Below are positions 9,401 to 18,627 of a DNA stretch of 64,000 nucleotides, piece by piece (position 1 is the stretch's first letter; the number at the start of each line of letters is the position of its first letter). The notes under the pieces are model-generated. The model was not told the origin of the DNA. It ran no database searches and saw only the letters and a list, made by a program, of their open reading frames with translations. A program made the position numbers and the translations under genes. Location: assembly GCF_016735695.1 (NCBI RefSeq), contig NZ_JAERQD010000007.1, positions 1-64,000 on the forward strand. Reading direction: 5' to 3'. The DNA comes from Microvirga zambiensis WSM3693 (GTDB lineage: Bacteria > Pseudomonadota > Alphaproteobacteria > Rhizobiales > Beijerinckiaceae).

Positions 9401-10426
9401 ATGACGACCGTTCCCACTCGCCCCCTCCAGAGCAGCGTCGCGATCGAGGATATCACGGGCCTCAAGGAACGGAGCCTTGGTCAAAGGCTGCTCGCAAGCC
9501 AGCCCTTCTGGGTCACGATCGCGCTCATCATCATCTGCGCCGTCATGACGTGGGATCAGCCCCATGCTTTTGCCACGTCCGACAACTTCTACAACATCAC
9601 GCGCAATTTCGCCTTCATCGGCATCATGGCCGTCGGCATGACGGCCGTGATCCTCACTGGAGGCATCGACCTGTCCGTCGGCTCCTTGATGGGTCTCGTG
9701 GGCGTCGTTTGCGGCCTGATCCTCCAGGCCGAGCATCACTGGACCCTTGCGATCCTGGCAGGACTTCTCACGGGCGCGGCCGCAGGTGCGGTGAACGGAT
9801 TTCTCGTCGCCTATGTCGGGCTTCCGGCCTTCGTCGTCACGCTGGGCATGCTCTCGGCCGCGAGATCTTTCGCGATCGTCCTGTCCGAGAACAAGATGAT
9901 CTATAATTTCGGGCCATGGGGAGATACGTTCAACGCCATCGGAGGCGACTCGACCCTGGGCATCGCCAATCCCGTCTGGGTGTTGGCCATCCTGGCGCTC
10001 GTCTTCGGATTCATCTTCAACTTCACCGCCTGGGGCAACTATCTCTACGCCATCGGCAGCAATGAGAATGCCGCCCGCCTGACCGGCGTTCCGGTCCGGC
10101 GCGTGAAGCTGCAGGCCTACATCGTGTCCGGGCTCACGGCGGCCCTCGCATCCGTCCTGATCGTCGGCTGGCAGGGTTCGGCAATCAATGCCCTTGGACA
10201 AGGCTATGAATTGCGCGTCATCGCATCGACCGTGATCGGTGGGGCCGATCTCATGGGCGGCCAGGGAGGCGCTTACGGCGCCGTCATTGGCGCGGCGCTG
10301 ATCGAAGTCATTCGCAATTCACTTCTCATGGCAGGCGTCGATGCCAATTGGCAGGGCGCTTTTGTCGGCCTCTTCATCGTGTTGGCGGTTCTGCTCCAGC
10401 GGATCCGCGGCAAACGTTCGGCTTGA
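9401..10426 (+). CDS. Sugar ABC transporter permease, CUT2 (RbsC/FrcC/XylH) family
   Basis: 341 aa with about nine to ten membrane segments. Motifs of the family are visible: TGGIDLSVGSLMG near residue 85, the cytoplasmic NENAARLTGVPVRRVK loop that contacts the ATPase, and GGADLMGGQGG. The ATG at 9401 has CGAGGAAAG directly upstream; the longer frame shadows the ATPase gene. Second gene of a three-gene operon (ATPase, permease, binding protein). Confidence 0.93.
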   Translation: MTTVPTRPLQSSVAIEDITGLKERSLGQRLLASQPFWVTIALIIICAVMTWDQPHAFATSDNFYNITRNFAFIGIMAVGMTAVILTGGIDLSVGSLMGLVGVVCGLILQAEHHWTLAILAGLLTGAAAGAVNGFLVAYVGLPAFVVTLGMLSAARSFAIVLSENKMIYNFGPWGDTFNAIGGDSTLGIANPVWVLAILALVFGFIFNFTAWGNYLYAIGSNENAARLTGVPVRRVKLQAYIVSGLTAALASVLIVGWQGSAINALGQGYELRVIASTVIGGADLMGGQGGAYGAVIGAALIEVIRNSLLMAGVDANWQGAFVGLFIVLAVLLQRIRGKRSA

Positions 10427-10464
10427 GCACAAAGCCGGGCGATCATAACCACAGGAGGACACCA

Positions 10465-11481
10465 ATGAGGATTCTGACCTTAGGCGTGGCGGCCGCCGCT
10501 CTCCTTGCGCTGGGCGCCGGTGCTCAGGCGCAGGGAAAGAAATACACCTTTGCGCTCGTGCCCAAGAACATGAACAATCCGTTCTTCGATCAGGCCCGTG
10601 ACGGCTGCAAGAAGGCCGAGAAGGAATCGAACGGCGCGATCGAGTGCATGTATATCGGGCCCGGCGAACATGGCGGCGGCGATGAGCAGGTTCAGGTGGT
10701 GAACGACCTGATTGCCAAGAAGGTCGACGGCATCGCGGTCTCCCCGTCGAATGCGGCGGCGATGGCAAGAGCCCTTGAAGGCGCGAAAAAGGCCGGTATC
10801 CCGGTGCTGACCTGGGACTCCGATCTTCTCGACAAGGACAAGGCCCTCCGCACGGCCTATGTCGGCACCTACAATTACGACATCGGTGTGAACCTCGCGA
10901 AGCTCGCCCAGCAGATGAAGCCGCAGGGCGGAACGATTTGCATCCAGTCCGGCGGCGCAGCCGCGGCGAACCACAACGAGCGCATGCAGGGGATCCGGGA
11001 TACGCTGTCCGGAGCGAAGTCGAGCGCGGCGCCCGGCACGAAGTTGACGGGTCAGAACGGCTGGCGCGAGATCGACGGCTGTCCGCTCTACACGGATGAC
11101 GACTTCCCGCGCGCCGTGCAGCAGATGGAGGACATCCTCGGCAAGAACCCGCAACTCGATGCCTTCATCCCGACGGGCGGCTTCCCGCAATTCATTCCGC
11201 AGGCCTATCGCAGGGTTGCCGAAAAGTACAAGGACCGCATCGACAACGGCTCGCTCGCGCTGATCGTCGCCGATACGCTCCCGGTTCAGATGGACCTCAT
11301 GAAGGCAGGACTCTCCAAGGGGCAGGTCGGTCAGCGCCCATTCGAAATGGGCTACAAGACCATGCTGTTCCTGAAGGACATGAAGGACGGTAAACCTGCG
11401 CCGAAGGATCCGACTTATACCGGTCTCGATGTCTGCACTCCGCAGAACGCGACAACCTGCATCGGTGGCTCCGGAACCTAG
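10465..11481 (+). CDS. Periplasmic sugar-binding protein of the CUT2 ABC transporter
   Basis: 338 aa. Type I periplasmic binding protein (Peripla_BP_4 fold). Signal peptide of about 22 residues (ALGAGAQAQ). The mature start KYTFALVPKNMNNPFFDQARDGCKKAE is the classic ribose/fructose-binding pattern, followed by AVSPSNAAAM, VLTWDSDL and GTYNYDIG segments. The AGGAGG site before the ATG is strong, as expected for an abundant binding protein. The TAG stop is the first three bases of a TAGAGC palindromic repeat. Substrate likely a monosaccharide, not identified. Confidence 0.92.
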   Translation: MRILTLGVAAAALLALGAGAQAQGKKYTFALVPKNMNNPFFDQARDGCKKAEKESNGAIECMYIGPGEHGGGDEQVQVVNDLIAKKVDGIAVSPSNAAAMARALEGAKKAGIPVLTWDSDLLDKDKALRTAYVGTYNYDIGVNLAKLAQQMKPQGGTICIQSGGAAAANHNERMQGIRDTLSGAKSSAAPGTKLTGQNGWREIDGCPLYTDDDFPRAVQQMEDILGKNPQLDAFIPTGGFPQFIPQAYRRVAEKYKDRIDNGSLALIVADTLPVQMDLMKAGLSKGQVGQRPFEMGYKTMLFLKDMKDGKPAPKDPTYTGLDVCTPQNATTCIGGSGT

Positions 11482-11531
11482 AGCTTAGTACTTTGACGGC
11501 GAAATGGATCCATTTCGCCGAAAAATGCTCT
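11480..11531. repeat. TAGAGC-type palindromic repeat, copy 1
   Basis: Begins with AGAGC, overlapping the TAG stop of the sugar-binding protein, and ends with GCTCT. Its core at 11497-11520 is a perfect 24-base palindrome centred on GGATCC (ggcgaaat-ggatcc-atttcgcc). The same core layout occurs at 61685-61740. It may act as a transcript terminator or stabiliser. Confidence 0.8.
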
Positions 11532-12014
11532 GAGGCCCTTGGTCGCTCAGGGGACTTGAGAGATTGCCGCCCCGATCGAATTTTGATTCAAGGCTGAAAA
11601 ACAGAAGATCAGCCTTGAATCGTTTGATCATGGATAATGAACAGCGAGGGCGTATCCTTACTCCTGGGGATGCCAAGCTAATCGCCAGGGGGCTTTCTGT
11701 TGTTCAAGCCTGCAAAATCCTCTCGACTCACCTGCCAACGGCACTCGCACTTGAGCAACTGGCTGCCTTGCCGTTTTCCCAACCTATCGCTAACATGTCA
11801 GTTATCAGCTAGGTAAGTTCCGCCATTTTCCCTGCCCTGCCCTTTCGGCCTCTCACGCAGACTTGCGAGGCCGATCGCGAGAACGGTGTCACAGAAGTGG
11901 GACTTGCGGATCGGCCGTGCACGCCTTCGGGCCGTGGCGCCGAGATCGCGCCCGGAATTACCCACGCGAACCGTGTGAAGGAGCCGAAATCGGCCGCATT
12001 GGGAGGAAGCGAAG
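11482..12014. other. Intergenic region between ABC and TRAP operons
   Basis: 533 bases holding the TAGAGC repeat (11480-11531) and a second inverted repeat (11585-11621). The TRAP operon promoter should lie in the second half. Open frames of 60-125 codons here have no coding signature or family match that I recognise. Confidence 0.5.
11585..11621. repeat. 13-bp inverted repeat, unassigned
   Basis: Arms gattcaaggctga (11585-11597) and tcagccttgaatc (11609-11621) are perfectly complementary around an 11-base A-rich loop. No T-run follows. It could be a regulatory hairpin, operator or repeat remnant. Confidence 0.6.
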
Positions 12015-13007
12015 ATGAGCACACTGACGAAACGCGCCTTCGTTCTGGGATCCGCCGTCGCCGGCGCTGCGATATCCATGCCGAGCGTCCTGCGTGCGCA
12101 GGCGACGGTCCTGCGGTGGGGCGAGATGCTGCCGACCACGCACCCGCAGGTGCAGATGGTCGATCGCATCGCCAAGCAGGTGAAGGAAAAGACCTCCGGC
12201 CGTATCGATATTCAATCTTTCCCGGCCGGCCAGCTCGGTTCCGGCAAGGACATGATGGAGTCGGTTGCCTCCGGCGCCCTGACCATGACGACGGACGGCG
12301 CCGCGGCGCTCAGCTCCTTCCTGCCGCAGCTTTCCGTGGTCGAGGCGCCCTATCTCTGGCGCGATGCCGCTCACATGGCGAAGGTCGCCAAAGCTCCGGT
12401 CTTCGCGCAGATGAACGCCGAACTCGAGAAGAAACGCGGCATGCGCATGGCCGCCGTAACCTATTACGGCAAGCGCCACCTCACCACCGGCACCAAGGCA
12501 GTGAAGAGCGCCGCCGACGTTACCGGGCTCAAGCTGCGCGTGCCTCCGGTCGACACGTTCCGCGCCATGGTCGAGGCTTGGGGTGCCAAGGCGACGCCGG
12601 TGAACTTCAATGAACTCTACCTGGCCCTGAGCCAAGGCGCCGTCGACGGGCAGGAGAACCCGCTGCCGACCATCCACAGCGCGAAGCTGCAAGAGGTGCA
12701 GAAGCATCTGATCCTGACCGGGCACATCATTACGCCCCGCCTGATCATCGTAAATACCGACTTCTGGAAAACCCTCAACGATGCCGATCGCGCCATCGTC
12801 GAGGCAGCGATCGCGGATGGCGTCGCCTGGCAGGATCAGGAATTGGCGAACCAGGAAGCGGGCCTCGTCGCGACGCTCAAGGCCGCCGGCATGAGCGTGA
12901 CCGAGCCCGACATGGATTCCTTCCGCAAGCCTGTGCTCGACACCGTGCCGAAGCAATTCGAGGGCAAGTGGGGCAAGGGCACCTGGGACGCGCTGGCCGC
13001 CCTTTAA
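12015..13007 (+). CDS. dctP: TRAP transporter solute-binding protein DctP
   Basis: 330 aa. Periplasmic receptor of a tripartite ATP-independent transporter. The signal peptide carries TKRAFVLGSAVAGAA and ends near AQATVLRWGEM. The mature protein has the family layout: HPQVQMVDRIAKQVKEKTSGRI, FPAGQLGSGKDMMESV, and the LRVPP segment with the conserved ligand-carboxylate arginine. Typical length. GGAGG lies upstream of the ATG. Substrate is probably an organic or sugar acid; the nearby sugar genes hint at the latter. Confidence 0.93.
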   Translation: MSTLTKRAFVLGSAVAGAAISMPSVLRAQATVLRWGEMLPTTHPQVQMVDRIAKQVKEKTSGRIDIQSFPAGQLGSGKDMMESVASGALTMTTDGAAALSSFLPQLSVVEAPYLWRDAAHMAKVAKAPVFAQMNAELEKKRGMRMAAVTYYGKRHLTTGTKAVKSAADVTGLKLRVPPVDTFRAMVEAWGAKATPVNFNELYLALSQGAVDGQENPLPTIHSAKLQEVQKHLILTGHIITPRLIIVNTDFWKTLNDADRAIVEAAIADGVAWQDQELANQEAGLVATLKAAGMSVTEPDMDSFRKPVLDTVPKQFEGKWGKGTWDALAAL

Positions 13008-13040
13008 GTCTCCGCCGCCGATCGTCCAAGCGACGAAGCG

Positions 13041-13080
13041 CCGGAATCCATTGTCAAAAATGTCCCTCGATGGATTCCGG
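13041..13080 (+). promoter_or_regulatory. Hairpin between dctP and dctQ
   Basis: 11-bp inverted repeat (ccggaatccat / atggattccgg, 18-base loop) between dctP and dctQ. Such hairpins often protect binding-protein mRNA from decay and lower expression of the membrane subunits. Function inferred from position. Confidence 0.55.
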
Positions 13081-13143
13081 CATTCGGCTTCGCCTGGGGC
13101 GGCGTGACGAGCAAGCACCGCCATCGCAAAGGACCCCTGGTCG

Positions 13144-13641
13144 ATGAGTTACTTCCTCTCCACTGCCGACAGACTTCTGCGCTGGAGCGCTGTCGTGCTG
13201 CTGCTGACGCTGCTCGCGACCGTGCTCGTCGGAGTGGTCTCGCGCCAGCTCAACGCGCCGGTCGCCTGGAGCGACGAGCTGGCGCAATACCTGCTCGTCT
13301 GGACTGCGTTCGTCGGCTGGATCATCGCAAGCCGGCGGCGCTCGCATATCCGCATCACCGTCTTTGCCGACAAGCTGCCCGCGCCGCTCGGCCTCGCGCT
13401 CGAATTGCTGACGCAGGGCCTGGTCGTGCTCTTCGCCATAGTCCTGCTGCGCTATTCCTTCGGGCTGATCGACCGGACATGGGATGTCGAATCGATCGCG
13501 CTGCCGATCACGACCGCCGCGCTCTATGTCGTCATGCCGCTGGCAGCGCTCGCCCTGATCCTGCAGGCGATTGGCGATGCCGCGCTGGCGCTAGCCGGAC
13601 GGCGCGTCGCCGCGCCTGAACCGGGAGCACAGCCCCTATGA
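13144..13641 (+). CDS. dctQ: TRAP transporter small permease DctQ
   Basis: 165 aa with four membrane helices (about residues 13-33, 50-63, 86-106 and 122-145). The NAPVAWSDELAQYLLVWTAFVG segment is the conserved DctQ motif between helices one and two. It follows dctP after 136 bases, and its last four bases overlap the dctM start (ATGA), so the two membrane subunits are probably coupled. Confidence 0.92.
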   Translation: MSYFLSTADRLLRWSAVVLLLTLLATVLVGVVSRQLNAPVAWSDELAQYLLVWTAFVGWIIASRRRSHIRITVFADKLPAPLGLALELLTQGLVVLFAIVLLRYSFGLIDRTWDVESIALPITTAALYVVMPLAALALILQAIGDAALALAGRRVAAPEPGAQPL

Positions 13642-14924
13642 GCACGCTGATGCTGCAGATCCTGCCGGTTTGGTTCGCTGCGCTGCTGCTCGGTGTGCCG
13701 CTCTTCGTCTCGATGGGACTGGCAGCCATCGCCTTCGCCTATTTCGGCGGCTTTCCTCTGGGCATCGTTCCGCAAAAGATCGCGCAATCCGCTTATTCCT
13801 TCCCCTTGCTGGCAGCGCCGCTGTTCATCTTGATGGGCAACATCATGAACTCGGCGGGCATTACCGACCGGATCTTTGCCTTCGCCACGGCCTGCGTCGG
13901 TTTCCTGCGCGGCGGACTATGCCACGCCAACATTCTCGCCAGTGTGATCTTCGCCGGCATGTCCGGTTCCGCGGTGGCCGATGCCGGAGGTGTCGGCACG
14001 CTTGAGATCAAGGCGATGCGGGACGAAGGCTACGACGCGGAGACGGCTGCCGCCATCACCGCCGCATCGGCGACGATCGGTCCTATCATCCCCCCATCCC
14101 TGCCGATGGTGATCTACGGCGTCTCGGCCGACGTCTCGATCGGCGGGCTGTTTCTCGCCGGCGTCATTCCCGGTCTGCTGATGGCCGGCGCGCTGATGGC
14201 AATGGTGGTCTACATCTCAAAGAAAAGGGATCTCCCGCGCCATCCCTTCCCCGGATTCGCGCAGCTCTGGGTAGCCTACAAGGAAGCGCATTGGGCGCTC
14301 ATGACCCCGGTCATTCTGTTCGGCGGCATGATGGGCGGGATCTTCACTCCCACCGAGGCCGCGGCCGTCGCGACCGCCTATGCGCTGGTACTGGGCCTAT
14401 TCGTCTATCGCAGCTTCTCGCTCAACGACCTCCCCGAACTCGTCGTGCAGACGGTGGAAACGACTGGTGTGGTTCTTGCGCTGGTGATGACGGCCGCCGC
14501 TTTGGGCTGGTGCCTGTCGATCTCGCGCATCCCGCAGCTTGTCGGTCCCTGGCTCGTCGACATTGCCGGCTCGCCGATGATCTACCTCCTGATCGTCAAC
14601 CTGCTGCTGCTCTTCGTCGGCTGCTTCATGGAGGCGCTGGCGGCAATGCTGATCCTGATTCCGATCCTGACGCCGGCGGCGGCACAGTTCGGGATCGATC
14701 CGATCCAGTTCGGGCTGATCTTCGTGCTCAACCTGATGATCGGCACGATCACGCCGCCGGTGGGAGTTGTGCTCTTCGTGACCTCGAAAGTCGCGAATAT
14801 CAGCTTCGAGGCGATGTCGCGGGCCATCGTCCCCTGGCTCCTGCCGCTGCTGGCCGTGCTGATCGCAATCACGCTCTGGCCCCCGCTGACCACATGGCTG
14901 CCGAATCTCGTGCTCGGCCGCTAG
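13638..14924 (+). CDS. dctM: TRAP transporter large permease DctM
   Basis: 428 aa, the usual DctM length, with about twelve hydrophobic segments. Conserved motifs include LFILMGNIMNSAGI, FAGMSGSAVADAGG, ATIGPIIPPSLPMVIYG and the C-terminal TPPVGVVLFV. This is the ion-coupled translocation subunit working with dctP and dctQ. Its stop lies 9 bases from the end of the convergent Gfo/Idh gene. Confidence 0.94.
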   Translation: MSTLMLQILPVWFAALLLGVPLFVSMGLAAIAFAYFGGFPLGIVPQKIAQSAYSFPLLAAPLFILMGNIMNSAGITDRIFAFATACVGFLRGGLCHANILASVIFAGMSGSAVADAGGVGTLEIKAMRDEGYDAETAAAITAASATIGPIIPPSLPMVIYGVSADVSIGGLFLAGVIPGLLMAGALMAMVVYISKKRDLPRHPFPGFAQLWVAYKEAHWALMTPVILFGGMMGGIFTPTEAAAVATAYALVLGLFVYRSFSLNDLPELVVQTVETTGVVLALVMTAAALGWCLSISRIPQLVGPWLVDIAGSPMIYLLIVNLLLLFVGCFMEALAAMLILIPILTPAAAQFGIDPIQFGLIFVLNLMIGTITPPVGVVLFVTSKVANISFEAMSRAIVPWLLPLLAVLIAITLWPPLTTWLPNLVLGR

Positions 14925-14933
14925 CGCATCGTG

Positions 14934-15944
14934 CTAGCGGACGTCAGCCGCCGTCCCGCCGATGGCCTGCTCGAGCAGTTCCATGGCGCGGGCTCCCTCG
15001 GCAATCGTGGGAACCTCGAGCGGCTCACGGGTCGCGCGAACGAAATCGCCCAGCAGAGCATGGTAACCTTTGTGATCTTCGTTCGCCGCCGCAGTCAGGT
15101 TCGGTTCCCAAACCAAGGTGTCGACGCCATCTGCCAGCGTCGCGTTGCGGTCGGAGACCTTGAACGGCGGCGCGCGGTAATAGCGGACCTCGTGGACGTT
15201 CCTGACCTCGACCCGGCGATGATCGCCCATGACCTGCCACCATTCCATGGGTGTGCCGCGGGACTGATGCGTGCCCACGACGAGGGTTCCGATGGCGCCG
15301 CCGACGAAGCGGAAATCAACATGGAGAAGGAGTTTGCCCGGTGCCAACTCATGGCGTCGGGCCGCCACCGACTCGACATCGCCCATCAGGTAGGGAACGA
15401 GATCGAAATAATGGACGCAGTGGTGCAGATAGAAGCCGCTATAATCCGGATCCTTCGTGAAGTAGGTCGGCGCCGTCATGTACTGCCCGAGGAAGCTGGC
15501 GCGTTCGCCGAACTCGGGCGACAAAACGATGTTCGACGCGATCCGGTTGGCCGTCGAATAGCGTTTCATGAACCCGACCACCACGGGCACGCCCTTGCGC
15601 TTCGATGCTTCAGCGAGTTGCCGGGCCTGAAGCGCAGTCGGAGCGGGTGGCTTTTCCATGAAGACGGGAAGGCGCCGTTCGATGGCGGCCATTCCGATTT
15701 CGAAATGCCCCTGCGGGCCGATCGCCAGTCCGAGCGCGTCGATGTCATTCCGGTTGAGGATCTCGCGCCAGTCGCGGGTCGTCCTCTCCGGAGGGATGCC
15801 GAACCGCGCCGCCGTGCGGGCAAGCCGGTCCGCGTCCGAGTCGCAGAGAGCGGCCAGCGTCACATCGTGCCGCATGAGCTGCGGCAACAGCATTTCGTTG
15901 GCATGCGTTCCGCAGCCGATCCAGGCGATTCTCACTGTTGTCAT
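14934..15944 (-). CDS. Gfo/Idh/MocA-family oxidoreductase
   Basis: 336 aa. NAD(P)-dependent oxidoreductase with an N-terminal Rossmann fold (IAWIGCGTHANEMLLP) and the EKP motif (VFMEKPPAP) that carries the family's catalytic lysine. A TFTKDPDYSG-like loop and HHCVHYFD supply further active-site residues. The family oxidises or interconverts sugars and inositols. The ATG at 15944 overlaps the upstream epimerase-like gene by 4 bases. Last gene of the GntR-headed sugar operon. Substrate unknown. Confidence 0.9.
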   Translation of the reverse strand: MTTVRIAWIGCGTHANEMLLPQLMRHDVTLAALCDSDADRLARTAARFGIPPERTTRDWREILNRNDIDALGLAIGPQGHFEIGMAAIERRLPVFMEKPPAPTALQARQLAEASKRKGVPVVVGFMKRYSTANRIASNIVLSPEFGERASFLGQYMTAPTYFTKDPDYSGFYLHHCVHYFDLVPYLMGDVESVAARRHELAPGKLLLHVDFRFVGGAIGTLVVGTHQSRGTPMEWWQVMGDHRRVEVRNVHEVRYYRAPPFKVSDRNATLADGVDTLVWEPNLTAAANEDHKGYHALLGDFVRATREPLEVPTIAEGARAMELLEQAIGGTAADVR

Positions 15945-16831
15945 TGGACGCTCCCAGCGAAAGCGAGGGCGGCCTTGAGGTAGGCGATGCTCGCCGCCAG
16001 TTCCGGATCCTCGTCGCGCGTCGGAGCCCGCCACTGGGCCAGGGTGACGCCCGCCGCCTCATCATCGCGCCGGAAGGGCTCCAGGACGATCGGTCCCTCG
16101 TATCCCACGTCATGAAGCGCGCGGGCGATACCGGGCCAGTCGATATGCCCGGAGCCGACGAAACCGCGGTTGTTCTCGTTGGCCTGGAAATGAACGAGCC
16201 GCTTTCCCGTCTTGCGGATCGCGCCGGGAAGATCGAACTCCTCCATGTTCATGTGGAAGGTATCGAGCATGACGCCGAGGCCCTCCGACCCGACGCGATC
16301 GACGATCTCGATCGCGTGTGCGGCGGTGTTGGCGATGTCGGTCTCGAACCGGTTCAACGCTTCCAGGCCGAGAACGACGCCTGATTCCACGGCTCGCGCG
16401 GCCGCTTTCTCCAGGCCGGAGACCACGGCGTCGATCCGGCGTCTGCGTTCGTCGGGATCCACCGGTGACGGCGCGCGTCCCGCGAAGACGAGCGGTGCGC
16501 CATAGAGCGGCCCGCCGACGATGCGGGCTCCCAGCGCCGAAGCAATGTCGACGCAGCTCTCCAGATAGGCGATGCCGGCACGATGAGCCTCCGGGCTCGC
16601 GCTCGCGAGATCCCGTGTCAGGTTCACGCGCGCGGCAAGCACGATGGCGAGGCCGGCATCCTCCGCAGCGCGTCGCGTCTCTCCAAGGTCCAGCTCTCCG
16701 GGCTCCGGAACGAGGAGCTCCACCACATCCGCGCCGGCTGCCTTCATGCGCGCGAATGTCGAGAAATGCTCGCGCGTGAAGGGGCGCGCGTAGAACATGG
16801 AGATGACACCGATCGGATTCTTGCTTTTCAT
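15941..16831 (-). CDS. Sugar isomerase/epimerase, ketose 3-epimerase-like TIM barrel
   Basis: 296 aa, xylose-isomerase-like TIM barrel. The four metal-site residues of the D-tagatose/D-psicose 3-epimerase family are in place: E157 (LEALNRFET), D190 (MLDTFHMNMEE), H214 (VHFQANENNRG) and E251 (VLEPF). I infer C-3 epimerisation of a ketose or a related reaction; hydroxypyruvate isomerase-type activity is an alternative. The ATG at 16831 lies directly against the permease stop; the longer frame upstream is permease sequence in another frame. Confidence 0.87.
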   Translation of the reverse strand: MKSKNPIGVISMFYARPFTREHFSTFARMKAAGADVVELLVPEPGELDLGETRRAAEDAGLAIVLAARVNLTRDLASASPEAHRAGIAYLESCVDIASALGARIVGGPLYGAPLVFAGRAPSPVDPDERRRRIDAVVSGLEKAAARAVESGVVLGLEALNRFETDIANTAAHAIEIVDRVGSEGLGVMLDTFHMNMEEFDLPGAIRKTGKRLVHFQANENNRGFVGSGHIDWPGIARALHDVGYEGPIVLEPFRRDDEAAGVTLAQWRAPTRDEDPELAASIAYLKAALAFAGSVQ

Positions 16832-17664
16832 GATTTCACCGCACCGGCCGTGAGGCCGCTCACGAGCCTTCGTTGCACAAGGAGGAAGAGGATCGTCACG
16901 GGAAGCGCGATCAGGGTTCCGCCGGCCGTCAGCAGGCCCCACTGGATCGTGAACTCACCGATGAACAGCTGCAGCGCGACCGTCACGGTGCGCACGGCCT
17001 GCCCGGACAGCATCATCGCGAACAGATACTCGTTCCAGGATGTGATGAAGATGTAGATGCCCGCCGTGACCACGCCCGGCATGACGAGAGGCAGAACGAT
17101 CAGGCGGATCGCCTCCTGACGCGACGCCCCGTCGATCATCGCCGCTTCGTCGAGGTCCTTCGGGATCGCGTTGAAATAGCTCGTCAGCATCCAGATCGCG
17201 AAGGGAATCGCGAAGGTGGAATGGCCGAGGATCACGCCGAGGAACGTGTCGAGGAGGCCGAGATTCTTCATGAGAATGAAGAGCGGGATGATGAGGAGGA
17301 CGATCGGGAACATGTTGATGACCAGAAAGCCGGTCATCAACATGCGCCGTGCGCGAAACCGGAAGCGCGAGAACGCATAGGCTGCCGGGATCGATACGCC
17401 GAGCCCGAGCGCGGCGGCGCCGGTCGCGATGATCAGGCTGTTGAGCAGATTTCCGGCGAAGGTGGTTCGGCTGATCAGCTCACGGTAATGGTCGAGAGTG
17501 GCATTCTCCGGAAGATAGCGGACCGGCCAGAGCGAAAGCTCCGCCTGCGGCTTGATGGAGGTCAGAACCATCCAGACATAGGGGGCGAGAGCGAAGGCCA
17601 GGATGGCGAGCACCGGAAGCTCGACTTCGAAGAATCGTCTCGTGGCGGATCGACGGTCCTTCAT
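16828..17664 (-). CDS. Carbohydrate ABC transporter permease, CUT1 MalG/UgpE type
   Basis: 278 aa with six membrane segments. The ATPase-contacting EAA loop is present (DEAAMIDGASRQEAIRLIVLP), and MVLTSIKPQAEL near residue 30 is typical of MalG-like subunits. The start overlaps the stop of the partner permease by 4 bases. It forms the channel of a sugar importer with the gene before it and the binding protein at 18628-19848. Confidence 0.93.
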   Translation of the reverse strand: MKDRRSATRRFFEVELPVLAILAFALAPYVWMVLTSIKPQAELSLWPVRYLPENATLDHYRELISRTTFAGNLLNSLIIATGAAALGLGVSIPAAYAFSRFRFRARRMLMTGFLVINMFPIVLLIIPLFILMKNLGLLDTFLGVILGHSTFAIPFAIWMLTSYFNAIPKDLDEAAMIDGASRQEAIRLIVLPLVMPGVVTAGIYIFITSWNEYLFAMMLSGQAVRTVTVALQLFIGEFTIQWGLLTAGGTLIALPVTILFLLVQRRLVSGLTAGAVKS

Positions 17665-18608
17665 CGGTCGAGATCCCGTGAAGCGCGCCGGACATAGAGC
17701 CAGACGACGGTCAGCAGCAGGAGCGTGAGGACCAGCGCGAGCGCGGCAGCGTAGCCGAATTCCATGCTGTTATAGGCGCGCACGAAAGCGTAGAGCGGGA
17801 GGGTATGCGTGGCATAGCCCGGACCGCCGCCCGTCATGACCAGAATGACGTCGAGGGAATTCGCCACCCAGATGGTCCGCAGCAGCAGCGCCGTCGCGAT
17901 CACGTCGGCAATGCTCGGGAGCGTGATGTGCCAGAGCATCTGGCGCCGATTGGCGCCGTCGATCTCCGCGGCTTCGTAGAGCTCGGAGGGAATCGTCTGC
18001 AGCCCTGCCAGAATCGTGATGGCGAAGAAAGGAAAGCCCTGCCAGATCAGGGCCGCCATGATGGCCGCGAGCGCGAGGTCGGGGCGTGCGAGCCAGGCGA
18101 TCGGCGCGTCGATGATGCCGATACGGACGAGCATGTCGTTCAGGACGCCGACATTGAAGTCGTACATCCATGTCCACATCAATCCGATGATGACGCTCGG
18201 CAGGGCCCAGGGCACCACGACAAGGGCGCGTGCCGCGCCGCGCCACCAGAAGCTCTGATTGAGCAGGAGAGCGGCGACGAGGCCGAGCAGGAACTGCAGC
18301 CCGACGACGCCGATGATCCAGACGGCCGAGTGCCCGAGGGAGATCCAGAACACCTCGTCCCGGAGGATCGCCCGAAAGTTTCCCAGGCCGACGAAGGTCG
18401 CTGCATCCGGTTCGTAGAGCAGGTAATCCTGCAGGCTGAGCCAGATCGTCTGGGCTGCCGGCACGACGACAACCGCCGCCTTGATCGCCAGCGCGGGAGC
18501 CAGGAACCAGAACGGGGTCCATCGGGACGGGCGATGATAGGCTGCCGTGGTCAAGAAGAGCTTCCGGTTTGGGGGCGGTGGCGTGCCACCGCCCGATTGC
18601 GACCGCAT
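17661..18608 (-). CDS. Carbohydrate ABC transporter permease, CUT1 MalF/UgpA type
   Basis: 315 aa. Six main membrane segments; the first helix begins near residue 34 (FWFLAPALAIKAAVVVVPA). The EAA loop reads YEAAEIDGANRRQMLWHITLPS. The N-terminus is glycine- and proline-rich (GGGTPPPP), an odd but short extension. Starts 19 bases after the binding-protein stop. Confidence 0.92.
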   Translation of the reverse strand: MRSQSGGGTPPPPNRKLFLTTAAYHRPSRWTPFWFLAPALAIKAAVVVVPAAQTIWLSLQDYLLYEPDAATFVGLGNFRAILRDEVFWISLGHSAVWIIGVVGLQFLLGLVAALLLNQSFWWRGAARALVVVPWALPSVIIGLMWTWMYDFNVGVLNDMLVRIGIIDAPIAWLARPDLALAAIMAALIWQGFPFFAITILAGLQTIPSELYEAAEIDGANRRQMLWHITLPSIADVIATALLLRTIWVANSLDVILVMTGGGPGYATHTLPLYAFVRAYNSMEFGYAAALALVLTLLLLTVVWLYVRRASRDLDR

Positions 18609-18627
18609 CTGCGGATCCCGATGTGGT

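Noticed and set aside
11564-11812. 82-codon plus-strand frame downstream of the sugar-binding protein
   Set aside because: Runs through an inverted repeat, lacks a ribosome site and resembles no family.
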